Origin: Methylobacter tundripaludum | GTDB taxonomy: Bacteria > Pseudomonadota > Gammaproteobacteria > Methylococcales > Methylomonadaceae | Direction of reading: 5' to 3' | Assembly (NCBI RefSeq): GCF_002934365.1 | Contig: NZ_PTIY01000007.1 | Location: 124,001-188,000, forward strand | Length of the DNA: 64,000 nt | In this document: in pieces, positions 27,099-37,000 of the stretch | How the letters are laid out: each line of letters starts with the position of its first letter | Position numbering within the stretch: the first letter of the stretch is position 1 | The notes under the pieces: generated by a model | The model's input: only the letters and a program-made list of their open reading frames with translations | What the model was told of the DNA's origin: nothing | Database searches by the model: none | Position numbers and translations under genes: made by a program

Positions 27099-30002
27099 AT
27101 GTCTTTTATCAAAAATATCGAATCCGAATTTGCAGCGCTACCTGATCAGTTAAGGGCTACGGTGATCGACTCGCTGACTAAATGGGATGAACGGGTTACG
27201 GAACTTAAACTCAATATCAATCCAACACCGGCATTTAACGCATCTATCGTCAGGGTCTGGTGCTCCAGCCTGTTTGTTGCCGAAAGCTGTACCCGCAAGC
27301 CCGAGCTGCTGGCCGATCTGGTTAACTCCGGCGATTTGTCGGCGGTTTACAGCGAAAACAATTATGCCGAAAAGCTTGTCCTGAGCTCGGCCGAAGGGCT
27401 GGCGCACACGCCGGTTGAGACGCAGGCCGAGTTAATGACGAAATTGCGCGATTTTCGGCGCAGGGAGATGGTCAGGATAGCCTGGCGGGATTTGGCCGGC
27501 TGGGCCGAATTATCGGAAACGCTGGCCGATTTATCGCACTTGGCTGACGCCTGCATACAATACGCATTGGATTTTCTTTATCAGGAAGCCTGCGAACTAC
27601 GAGGCACGCCGTTATTGTCCGACGGCAGCCCGCAGCAGATCGTGGTGCTGGGCATGGGCAAGCTGGGCGCTTACGAATTGAATTATTCCTCCGACATCGA
27701 CCTGATTTTTGCTTATGCGGAAGACGGCGTGCTGCCGGACAGGAAAGAAACCAGCTACGGCGAGTTTTTTACCAAGCTATGCCGCAACCTGATCAAAGTG
27801 CTGGACGAGATCACCGTAGACGGTTTTGTGTTCCGCACCGACATACGCTTAAGACCTTATGGCGACAGCGGGCCCATCATCATGACCTTTGACGGCATGG
27901 AAAACTATTACCAGACCCAGGCCAGGGAATGGGAGCGTTACGCGATGATCAAGGTGCGCCAGGTTGCGGGCGACTTTAAAGTCGGCGCGCAGCTGATGGC
28001 TATGTTCAGGCCTTTTGTGTACCGGCGTTATCTCGATTACGGCGCGTTTGAGGAGTTGCGCTCGTTAAAGGCGCAGATCACCCAGGAGTTGCGGCGCAAG
28101 GACCGCATGGAAAATATCAAGCTGGGGCCGGGCGGCATCCGCGAAATCGAATTTATCGGCCAGGCGTTTCAACTGATCCGCGGCGGCAACGACAAAGCCC
28201 TGCAAACCCGTCCGATTCTGGATGTATTACAACTGCTGGGCGATCGGGAGTTGCTGGCGCAACAAGATGCCGATCAGTTAATGCAGTCATACCGTTTTTT
28301 GCGTCGGGTGGAAAACCATATCCAGCAATATCAGGATCAACAAACCCACGATTTGCCGACAAACCCGGCAGCGCAACAGATATTGGCGTATTCGCTGGAT
28401 TATCCAGACTGGCCTAGCTTTAAACAGGATCTGGACAAGGTAAGAGTGCAGGTGCATGAGGTTTTTGACCAGGTTTTTTCCCTGTCAAAACAGGATGGTT
28501 CGACAGGCTCACCACGAACGGCGCAAAGAATTTGGGCTTGTGTGGCCGATGATTCGGAGTTGATGGACCATTTAAAAGAATGGGGCATTCAAGACACCGG
28601 CGCGATGCTCGCTGCAATAAAAGATTTTAAGCATTCCGCCGCCGTCAGAAGGCTGACAGCTAAAGGTGCAGGCGTGCTTGACCGGTTAATGCCGCAGTTG
28701 ATAGAAGCCATGCGGCAGGTTGCTAACCCGGATGAAACCCTGATGCGGATACTCGGATTGTTTGGGGCGGTTGCGGGCCGGAATGTCTATTTATCGTTAT
28801 TGTCCGAAAACCCCGGCGCCTTGTCGCAATTGGTCAAGCTGTCATCGGCCAGTTCGTGGATTTGCGATTATTTATCGCTGTACCCGGTGTTATTCGACGA
28901 ATTGCTGGATACCCGCTCGCTTTACGAGCCGCTCAAAAAAGCCGATCTTGACCGGCAACTTCGGGTTTTGCTGGCTCATGTCGAGGTGCAGGATCTTGAG
29001 CAGCTGATGGTGGTGCTGCGCCAGTTTAAACAATTGAACGTATTAAGAGTGGCCGCCGCCGATATTATGGGCGTAATCCCGCTGATGGTGGTCAGCGATT
29101 ACCTGACCTATATCGCCGAAAGCATCGTCAGTCATGTCGTTGAACGCGCGTGGCTGATGCTGACTGACAAGCATGGCCAGCCGCCGGTGACCGATAATAC
29201 GTCTATCGGTTTTGCGGTCATAGGCTTCGGCAAATTGGGCGGCATCGAGTTGGGTTACGGCTCCGACCTGGATCTGGTGTTTTTGTACGATTGCAAGGAC
29301 GGCAATGCGATGACCGATGGTGCAAAGCCGATTTCCTGCGCCCAGTTTTACGGTCGTTTGGGGCTGAAAGTCCGGCATATACTCGATACCAAGATGTTGT
29401 CCGGCATACTCTACGAAGTGGATATGCGCCTGCGGCCCAATGGCGACTCCGGCTTGCTGGTCAGCCATATTAACGCTTATGAAGATTACCTGAAAAACCA
29501 GGCCTGGACCTGGGAGTTGCAGGCCTTGGTCAGAGGCCGTTTTATCGCCGGAGACCCTCGGCTTAAAGTACAGTATGAGGCCATACGCAGCCGGATTTTA
29601 AGCCTGCCCAGGGATACAGACGTATTAAAAAAAGAAGTCCGGGAGATGCGCGAAAAAATGCGCGAGGCTCTGGCTACCAAAGATAAAGACAAGTTTGACC
29701 TAAAACAAAGCAAAGGCGGTATTGCTGATATTGAGTTTATAGTACAATTTGGCGTATTGGATCAGGCGGCTCTTAATGTAGCGCTGACGACCTACACCGA
29801 TAATGTCAGACTGCTTGAAGGCCTGCAACAGCAGGGCTTTATTTCCAAAGCCGATCAGGAAACACTTAAAAACGCTTACTGCACCTATCGGGATTTCGGT
29901 CATAAACAGGTTTTACAAGGGGATAAGGCTGTTATAGCCGAGGCCGAGGTCGCCAAAATGAGCGCACAAGTCGAACAGATTTGGCATGGTTACATGGAGT
30001 AG
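27099..30002 (+). CDS. glnE: Bifunctional glutamine synthetase adenylyltransferase/deadenylase
   Basis: 967 residues. It adds AMP to, and removes it from, glutamine synthetase in response to PII signals. Both nucleotidyltransferase domains are intact: GMGKLGAYELNYSSDIDLIF near residue 186 and GFGKLGGIELGYGSDLDLVF near residue 708. The interdomain linker around residues 466-475 (GSTGSPRT) is encoded by a copy of the dispersed TTCGACAGGCTC repeat (28499-28521), inserted in frame. The downstream domain remains open, so function is probably kept. Confidence 0.95.
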   Translation: MSFIKNIESEFAALPDQLRATVIDSLTKWDERVTELKLNINPTPAFNASIVRVWCSSLFVAESCTRKPELLADLVNSGDLSAVYSENNYAEKLVLSSAEGLAHTPVETQAELMTKLRDFRRREMVRIAWRDLAGWAELSETLADLSHLADACIQYALDFLYQEACELRGTPLLSDGSPQQIVVLGMGKLGAYELNYSSDIDLIFAYAEDGVLPDRKETSYGEFFTKLCRNLIKVLDEITVDGFVFRTDIRLRPYGDSGPIIMTFDGMENYYQTQAREWERYAMIKVRQVAGDFKVGAQLMAMFRPFVYRRYLDYGAFEELRSLKAQITQELRRKDRMENIKLGPGGIREIEFIGQAFQLIRGGNDKALQTRPILDVLQLLGDRELLAQQDADQLMQSYRFLRRVENHIQQYQDQQTHDLPTNPAAQQILAYSLDYPDWPSFKQDLDKVRVQVHEVFDQVFSLSKQDGSTGSPRTAQRIWACVADDSELMDHLKEWGIQDTGAMLAAIKDFKHSAAVRRLTAKGAGVLDRLMPQLIEAMRQVANPDETLMRILGLFGAVAGRNVYLSLLSENPGALSQLVKLSSASSWICDYLSLYPVLFDELLDTRSLYEPLKKADLDRQLRVLLAHVEVQDLEQLMVVLRQFKQLNVLRVAAADIMGVIPLMVVSDYLTYIAESIVSHVVERAWLMLTDKHGQPPVTDNTSIGFAVIGFGKLGGIELGYGSDLDLVFLYDCKDGNAMTDGAKPISCAQFYGRLGLKVRHILDTKMLSGILYEVDMRLRPNGDSGLLVSHINAYEDYLKNQAWTWELQALVRGRFIAGDPRLKVQYEAIRSRILSLPRDTDVLKKEVREMREKMREALATKDKDKFDLKQSKGGIADIEFIVQFGVLDQAALNVALTTYTDNVRLLEGLQQQGFISKADQETLKNAYCTYRDFGHKQVLQGDKAVIAEAEVAKMSAQVEQIWHGYME
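28499..28521 (+). repeat. TTCGACAGGCTC-core repeat inside glnE
   Basis: The 23-base match to the dispersed core starts TTCGACAGGCTCACCACGA and lies wholly within the glnE reading frame, in the linker between its two catalytic halves. Complementary flanking arms seen at intergenic copies are absent here. Confidence 0.7.
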
Positions 30003-30151
30003 GTAATAGACAGGGATGACCTGATTAGGCGGATTAAAACGGTTATCAGTGGTTATCAGTCAAATCCGTGTCGCCTAGAGGCGCCTACTGTTGGCATCCA
30101 TGTTCCATGCCCTTACATAAATAAACATTAATTTAAGTTGGAGAATAAACG

Positions 30152-31075
30152 ATGACGATGGATGATAGAGACGGCGTTATTTGGCTGGATGGCAAGTGGG
30201 TTGAGTGGCGCGAAGCTAAAGTCCATGTGTTGACGCACACCTTGCACTATGGATTGGGCGTGTTTGAAGGCATACGGGCTTATCATGCGGAAAAAGGCAC
30301 GGCGATTTTCAGGATGCAGGAACATACGGATCGCCTGTTCCGTTCGGCGCATATCATGAATATGAAAATGCCTTACGGTAAAGACGAGCTTAACCAGGCG
30401 CATCGCGATGCGGTTGCCAAGAACAACCTGGACAGCGCCTATATTCGCAGCATGTGCTTTTTCGGTTCCGAAGGTATGGGGCTAAGAGCCGACAACCTGA
30501 AAGTCCACGTGATGGTCGCCGCCTGGTCATGGGGCGCTTATTTGGGCGCGGACAGCATCGAGCACGGCATCCGCATCCGCACGTCGTCTTATACCCGCAA
30601 CCATCACAACAGCACCATGTGCAAAGCCAAAGCCAACGGCAATTACATCAATTCCATCCTGGCGTTACAGGAAGCTTTGGCCAACGGTTACGACGAAGCG
30701 TTGATGCTGGATCATGAAGGATTCGCGGCGGAAGGTAGCGCCGAAAACCTGTTTATCGTGCGCAACGGCAAAATTTACACGCCTGAAACCACCTCGGCGC
30801 TGGAAGGCATTACCCGTGATTCGGTCATCACCATTGCCAGAGAGCAAGGTTATGAAGTGATCGAAAAACGCATCACCCGCGACGAGATTTACGTGGCCGA
30901 TGAAGCGTTCTTTACCGGTTCTGCGGCTGAAGTAACGCCGATCAGGGAACTGGACAATCGCGCAATCGGTTCAGGCAGCCGCGGGCCGGTCACCGAGAAA
31001 TTGCAGTCTCTGTATTTCGACTATGTGCATGGGCGCAGAGACGACCATGCCGATTGGTTGACTTACGTTGCTTAA
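30152..31075 (+). CDS. ilvE: Branched-chain amino acid aminotransferase
   Basis: 307 residues, PLP fold type IV. Family features are VHVLTHTLHYGLGVFEGIRAY, the lysine-containing CKAKANGNYINSILALQEAL, EGSAENLFIVRNG and FFTGSAAEVTPI. The enzyme performs the last step of leucine, isoleucine and valine synthesis. The 149 bases before it contain a short tandem GGTTATCAGT (30040-30059) but no gene. Confidence 0.94.
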   Translation: MTMDDRDGVIWLDGKWVEWREAKVHVLTHTLHYGLGVFEGIRAYHAEKGTAIFRMQEHTDRLFRSAHIMNMKMPYGKDELNQAHRDAVAKNNLDSAYIRSMCFFGSEGMGLRADNLKVHVMVAAWSWGAYLGADSIEHGIRIRTSSYTRNHHNSTMCKAKANGNYINSILALQEALANGYDEALMLDHEGFAAEGSAENLFIVRNGKIYTPETTSALEGITRDSVITIAREQGYEVIEKRITRDEIYVADEAFFTGSAAEVTPIRELDNRAIGSGSRGPVTEKLQSLYFDYVHGRRDDHADWLTYVA

Positions 31076-31092
31076 GGTTTTTTAAAAAAATG

Positions 31093-31142
31093 AACCACGA
31101 AGACACGAAGTTTTATGTTTCTTTCTTCGTGTCTTCGTGGTT
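31093..31142. repeat. CACGAAG-family palindrome between ilvE and waaF
   Basis: AACCACGAAGACACGAAG (31093-31110) pairs perfectly over 18 bp with 31125-31142 around a 14-base loop. Related sequences are at 38138-38157 (half only), 59164-59226 and 60107-60165. Confidence 0.8.
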
Positions 31143-31168
31143 TATAAAGTATATAGTCATTTAAGGTC

Positions 31169-32197
31169 TTGAAAAAATATCACAAGATTCTAGTCGTCGG
31201 CCCCTCCTGGGTCGGCGACATGGTGATGGCGCAAAGCCTGTTTATCGCGCTGAAAAATGCCCGCCCGGACTGCCGGATCGACGTGCTGGCTCCGTCATGG
31301 ACATTATCCCTGCTGGAAAGAATGCCCGAAGTGACCCAAGCCATTGCGATGCCGCTGCCGCGCGGTAAGTTCGGCCTGATCGAACGCATCAAACTGGGTA
31401 AAAGCCTGCGCCCGGAAGGCTACGATCAGGCCATCCTGCTGCCGAATTCCTGGAAATCCGCAATACCAACGTTTTTTGCCGATATACCCGTTCGTACAGG
31501 TTACATCGGCGAATACCGCTGGGGCTTGCTGAACGATGCCAGAAAGCTCGATAAAAAACGGCTGACCATGACCGTGCAGCGGTTTGTCGCCTTGGGTTTG
31601 CCCAAAGATGCGAAGTTGCCGCCGGTATGCCCGACGCCTGCGCTAACGATCAGCAAAGACCGGCAACAAGCCGTCATCGATAAATTCAAGCTGATTTCCT
31701 CTCCAAGAATACTGGCCTTATGCCCCGGCGCCGAATACGGCCCGGCCAAGCGCTGGCCGACCGAGTATTACGCCGAAGTCGCCCGGCATAAAATCGACCA
31801 AGGCTGGCAGGTCTGGCTGTTCGGCTCCGAAAAGGACAAAGCCGACGCCGCGCAAATCAATAAAGCAGCTTCCGGCCTTTGTACCGACTTTACCGGCAGG
31901 ACATCCCTGGCCGAGGCGGTTGATTTGATGTCGCTGGTTAATAATGTGGTGACCAACGATTCAGGCTTGATGCATGTCGCCGCCGCGCTGGATAAAAAAA
32001 TCATCGCCATTTACGGCTCATCGGATCCGGGATTTACGCCGCCGCTGAACGATAAGGCCCAGGTTATCTCATTGAATCTCGATTGCGCACCCTGTTTCAA
32101 GCGCGAATGTCCGCTGGGCCACACCCATTGCCTGACCGGCATCACACCGGACCGGGTGCTTCAATTGATAGCGCTTACCGAAGCAGAGCCTACATGA
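31169..32197 (+). CDS. waaF: Lipopolysaccharide heptosyltransferase II
   Basis: 342 residues, GT family 9. It transfers the second heptose to the LPS inner core from ADP-heptose. Seen: ILVVGPSWVGDMVMAQSL at the start, CPGAEYGPAKRWP, TGRTSLAEAVDL and NDSGLMHVAAALDKKIIAIYGSSDPGFTPP. The start codon is TTG at 31169 with TAAGG upstream; the next ATG is inside the conserved N-terminal motif. Its stop overlaps the waaC start (ATGA). Confidence 0.93.
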   Translation: MKKYHKILVVGPSWVGDMVMAQSLFIALKNARPDCRIDVLAPSWTLSLLERMPEVTQAIAMPLPRGKFGLIERIKLGKSLRPEGYDQAILLPNSWKSAIPTFFADIPVRTGYIGEYRWGLLNDARKLDKKRLTMTVQRFVALGLPKDAKLPPVCPTPALTISKDRQQAVIDKFKLISSPRILALCPGAEYGPAKRWPTEYYAEVARHKIDQGWQVWLFGSEKDKADAAQINKAASGLCTDFTGRTSLAEAVDLMSLVNNVVTNDSGLMHVAAALDKKIIAIYGSSDPGFTPPLNDKAQVISLNLDCAPCFKRECPLGHTHCLTGITPDRVLQLIALTEAEPT

Positions 32198-33237
32198 AAA
32201 TAGCGATCGTAAAACTCTCGGCCCTGGGCGACATCGTCCATGCGATGGTCGCTCTTCAGTTTATCAAGGCGCACTCCCCGGAAATTCAGATCGACTGGAT
32301 CGTTGAAGAGCGCTTCGCCGAGGTTTTAAAAAACAATCCCGACATCGATAACATCCTGACGGTTAACCTGAAAGCCTTAAAAAACGATAAGACCGGTTTT
32401 GTTCGGCAGCTCAAAAAAATCCGCGGCTACGCAAAAAATAATTATGACTTGGTTATTGATGCCCAAGGGCTGATTAAATCGGCGGTCACCGCCAAACTGG
32501 TAGCGGCAGGGGGGCTGGGTATGCCAAAAGCGCGGCACGGAAAGCGCATCGCCGGATTCGATGCCGATTCAATCAGGGAAAAAGCCGCATCATGGTTTTA
32601 CGATATTAAAGTGGCGTGCGCTTTTCATGCCAATACCATCGACAGAAATGCATTGGTCCTGTCCGGCCCTTTAGGGTTCGACATCACCAAAGAGCAAATT
32701 CTCAACAAAAAGCCGTTTTTGTTCTTCAAAAACGAAGATCCGCAAATTTATGACTACCTGTCAAAAGACCGGAACAATATCGTGCTGGTGATCGGCTCAA
32801 CCTGGGACAGCCGCAACTATCCGGCGGAAAAATTCGTAAAAATAGCAGAGGCCTTGCAGCAAAACTGCCTGGTCATCTGGGGCAGCGATCAGGAAAAAGC
32901 CCGAGCGGAGTGGATGGCGGCGCAATCCGGCCTGATCAAAGTCATGCCCAAGCTGGATTTGAACAGCCTGAAAGCGCTGATTGCCAACGCCGATTTGCTG
33001 ATCGGCAACGATACCGGGCCAACGCACATGGCCTGGGGATTAAATAGGCCGTCAATCACCCTCTTCGGCCCGACGCCGGTCAGCCGGGTTTACCAAACCG
33101 ACATCAACAAAGTGGTCAAGTCCGCGTCAACCGTCAATCCGTATAAACTCAACAAGCAGGATTATTCGATTAAGGATATTGATGAACAGGAGATAATCGA
33201 GCCGGCAAAATGCTTGTTGCCGGCTCGATCAGAGTGA
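32194..33237 (+). CDS. waaC: Lipopolysaccharide heptosyltransferase I
   Basis: 347 residues, GT family 9. It adds the first heptose to Kdo of the LPS core. The protein starts MKIAIVKLSALGDIVHAMVA and contains IGSTWDSRNYPAEKFVKIA and IGNDTGPTHMAWGLNRPSITLFGPTP. The start at 32194 overlaps the waaF stop by 4 bases; an in-frame extension to 32083 lies inside waaF and is rejected. The pair is translationally coupled. Confidence 0.93.
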   Translation: MKIAIVKLSALGDIVHAMVALQFIKAHSPEIQIDWIVEERFAEVLKNNPDIDNILTVNLKALKNDKTGFVRQLKKIRGYAKNNYDLVIDAQGLIKSAVTAKLVAAGGLGMPKARHGKRIAGFDADSIREKAASWFYDIKVACAFHANTIDRNALVLSGPLGFDITKEQILNKKPFLFFKNEDPQIYDYLSKDRNNIVLVIGSTWDSRNYPAEKFVKIAEALQQNCLVIWGSDQEKARAEWMAAQSGLIKVMPKLDLNSLKALIANADLLIGNDTGPTHMAWGLNRPSITLFGPTPVSRVYQTDINKVVKSASTVNPYKLNKQDYSIKDIDEQEIIEPAKCLLPARSE

Positions 33238-33257
33238 ATCAACGCTATAGAAGTTTG

Positions 33258-33911
33258 TTATCGCGTGATGACTTCATCGCCCTTGCCCACTAACACCACA
33301 TCCGCAGGACGCATCGCAAAAATGCCGACTGTCACTACGCCGGTAATGTTGTTGATGATTTGTTCCAGCTTGATCGGATCGATAATGTCCAGGTTATGTA
33401 CATCGAGAATCACGTTGTGGTTGTCGGTGATAACGTTTTCCCGCCACACCGGTTGGCCGCCCAATTTAACCAGCTCCCGTGCAACATAGCTTCTGGCCAT
33501 CGGGATGACTTCAACTGGCAGCGGAAATTTACCCAGCACATCGACGCATTTGGTTTCATCGACAATACAAACAAACTGCTTGCTGGCTGCGCCAATGATT
33601 TTTTCGCGGGTTAATGCGCCGCCGCCGCCTTTAATCATATGTTTATGCGGCGTCACCTCGTCAGCGCCATCGACATAAACATCCAGCGTGCCGACTGAGT
33701 TCAGGTCCAGCACAGGAATGCCGACTTTTTTCAAATGTGCGGTGCTCATTTCGGAACTGGAGACAGCGCCTTCGATCTGGCCTTTAAAATCGGCCAAATA
33801 ATCGATGAAATGTTTCACCGTAGAACCGGTGCCTACGCCGATAATGGAAACATCTTTAATATAGTGTAAAGCGGCTTGAGCTACTTTTTGTTTTAATTCG
33901 TCTTGAGTCAT
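33258..33911 (-). CDS. rpiA: Ribose-5-phosphate isomerase A
   Basis: 217 residues. It interconverts ribose-5-phosphate and ribulose-5-phosphate. Canonical motifs are [31 protein letters not shown] and [14 protein letters not shown]. It is convergent with waaC, with 20 bases between stop codons, and divergent from recC. Confidence 0.95.
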   Translation of the reverse strand: MTQDELKQKVAQAALHYIKDVSIIGVGTGSTVKHFIDYLADFKGQIEGAVSSSEMSTAHLKKVGIPVLDLNSVGTLDVYVDGADEVTPHKHMIKGGGGALTREKIIGAASKQFVCIVDETKCVDVLGKFPLPVEVIPMARSYVARELVKLGGQPVWRENVITDNHNVILDVHNLDIIDPIKLEQIINNITGVVTVGIFAMRPADVVLVGKGDEVITR

Positions 33912-34021
33912 GAGGCTTCCTGATTTTAGTTAAGGGACTGTAAATGGTGTGTGATAATACAGCAGATGCAAAGATTCCTCAGCTGATTTTTAAAAAATGC
34001 CCACGATAAACTCAAGCGCCC

Positions 34022-37000
34022 ATGTTCATCCTGCACAGCTCCAATAAAACCGAAAACCTGGTCGCCCACCTGTGCGCAGTCATCGAAAACTCGCCGTTGG
34101 CCTCGCCTTTTGCGAAGGAGGTCTTCTTGATCCAAAGCCAGGGCATGGAGCGCTGGTTGTCGCAGCAGCTGGCCGGCCGATTCAAGGTATGGGGCAATTA
34201 CGAGTTTTTATTTCCGGGCAAGTTTTTCAGCTCGCTGGCGCAGAACATCGACAGCCGCTTGAGCGATGCGGCTTTCGAGCGTAACTTGATGCTATGGCGG
34301 ATCGAGGCCTTGCTCAGGCGACTGCCAGGGATGGCGACCGAGACTGCTCCCGGCAGTCCTCGGCATTTCCTCCCTCCCTGGAGGTCAGAAGTGTCGCAAT
34401 CGGTAGGGAACCGATGCGACCGACTGGACGGCGAGGTATTTTTGCCGTTAACGCAATACCTGTCCGGCGAGAATGTCGCGTTAAAGCGCTACCAGTTAGC
34501 CCAGCAGCTGGCGCAGATTTTCGACCAGTACCAGATGATGCGGCCGGATATGTTGGAGGCGTGGCAAAAAGGCCAGTTGCTGTACCAGACAACAACCGAA
34601 CGCTGGCAGCAGGCGTTGTGGCTGCAAATAACCGAACAGACCGGCAACAAGCACCGGGGCTCGTTGTGGCTGGACGTGATCGCCAAATTGAATGCCGCGG
34701 AGGAAGGCGCATTCAGCGGGCAACTGCCGGAGCGGATTTCGGTGTTCGGGCTTAACACGATGCCGCCGTTATTCTTGAGCTATTTGCAAGGCTTGTCCAA
34801 ACATTGCCAGCTGCATCTTTTCCTGCTCAATCCGGCGCAGGATTTTTGGGCCGATCTGGCAACGAAGAGACAGCGGGCAATCGACGAAAATTTTACCGGC
34901 CATCCGTTGCTGTCAACCTTAGGCCAGCAGGGACGCGAGTTTCAGGAAATGTTGCTGGATCAGGCGCAGTTCGATTTCGAACCGGAAAGTTTCGAACTGG
35001 GCGAGGCGCGCACTCATCTGCAACGGCTGCAAAACGGCATCTTGAATAACCGGCTGGACGGACAGGTACTGCAACAAGACGACTCAATCAGCATCCATGC
35101 CTGCCATTCCCGGATGCGCGAAGTGGAAGTGCTGAAAAACCAGTTGCTGCAAACGCTGGAAAACGACCCGTCGCTGGAACTGCGCGACATCGTGGTCATG
35201 GCGCCGGACATCCAGGTGTACGAGCCGTTTATTTCCGCCGTGTTCGATGACGTTCAACATGCGGTCGCCGATCGCAGCTTGCGCCTGAGCAACAACGCGC
35301 TGGACGCCTTCATCCGCTTTTTGGACTTGAGCCAAAGCCGTTTCGGCTGGCAATCGGTGCTGGATTTGCTGGAACAGCCGGTGGTGTATCCGGGTTTCGG
35401 TTTGTCCGAGGTCGACCTGGAACTGATCAAACACTGGGTGCAGGATACCCATGTCCGCTGGGGCAAGTCCGCGCAACACAAGCAGGAACTGGGCCTGCCG
35501 GAACTGAGCGAAAATACCTGGCAGGCAATGCTGGACAGGCTGCTGATGGGCTATGCGGTCGGCAGCGATCAGGATTTTATTGCAGAGGTGCTGCCCTACA
35601 GGGATATTGAAGGTTCCTCGGCGCTGGCTTTGGGCGGCTTGTGCGATTTTATGCAGCTGCTGTTTAAAGCCAGCAAGGAACTGAAACAGGCGAAACCGCT
35701 GAAAAGCTGGAGCGCGCAGCTTTATTATTACGCCGACCAGTTATTGGCGGCTGCGGAACCGGTCGAGCGCCGACAGCTTAACGAACTGCTGGCGGAATTG
35801 TCCGCCGAACTGGCCGCAGTCCATAATGATGACGTCGAGCTGCAAGTGATTATCAGCTGGCTGGAAGGCATGGTTGCCGAGCGCAAATCGTCCAACGGCT
35901 TTTTGCGCGGACAGCTGACCTTTTGTTCGATGTTGCCGATGCGCTCGATCCCGTTCAAGGTGATTGCGTTGTTGGGCATGAATGACGGCGAGTTCCCAAA
36001 AATCGACCGTCATCCGACCTTCGACTTACTGGCGCACAATTTTCGCAAAGGCGACCGCTCGCACCGCAGCGATGACCGCTACCAGTTTCTGGAAATCCTG
36101 TTGTCGGCCAGACAGCGGCTGATCATGACCTATATCGGCCAGTCGATCAGCCACAACGATGCCATTCCGCCATCGGTGGTGATCAGCGAATTGCTGGAGG
36201 TTTTGCAGTGTGGCGGCCTGATTACCCGGCATCCGTTGCAACCGTTTAGTCGGCGCTATTTTGACGGTGCGGCGGATTTATTCAGCTTTTCCGAGACCGA
36301 TTGCGAAACCGCCAGAGCATTGTCCGGCAGGGGCGACCGACCGTCCGCCCTTGTCGATTTATGGTGGCAAGGAGCAATCCTCGAAGACGCTGCGGAAACC
36401 GAAGTGATCGAGCTCAGCGAATTGTTCAGTTTCTTCCGCCATCCACAACGTTACTTCGTGCAGAGGCAAATGGATTTACGCTTTAGCGGCATGGAAGCCG
36501 ATGCCGAAGAGCGCGAGCCGTTTAGCGTCGACAAGCTGGAGGGTTACGCGATTTATCATGAATGGATACACGAGGCGCTAAACGGCAAGCAGCCCACGGT
36601 AAAAAAACTGCAAGCCCAAGGCCGGTGGCTGGCGGGCGTACCGGGCGAACTGGAGTTCGACCGCCAACAGCAGGCGATTAATGAATTTGTCCAACGAATA
36701 AAGGAAAAAGACTTAGGCGCGTCTTTAGACGATTTGCCGGTAGATATAATTGTCGGGCAATACCGTCTGGCCGGCAAACTCGGCAACCTTTATCAGCACG
36801 GCAGCCTCATTTATCGTTACGCCGCCCTTAAGGGCAAGGATTTTGTCTGCGCACTGTTGCATCATCTGATAATTAACGAAGTCCAGCGGCAATCGTCGGC
36901 AATTGCTCCTTGCATTGCTCTCGGCAATCGCTCCTTGCATTGCTCTACCTCCCCCATCCGTGGGGTCGTACCTCCTGCATCCATGCAGTCGACGTTTTTG

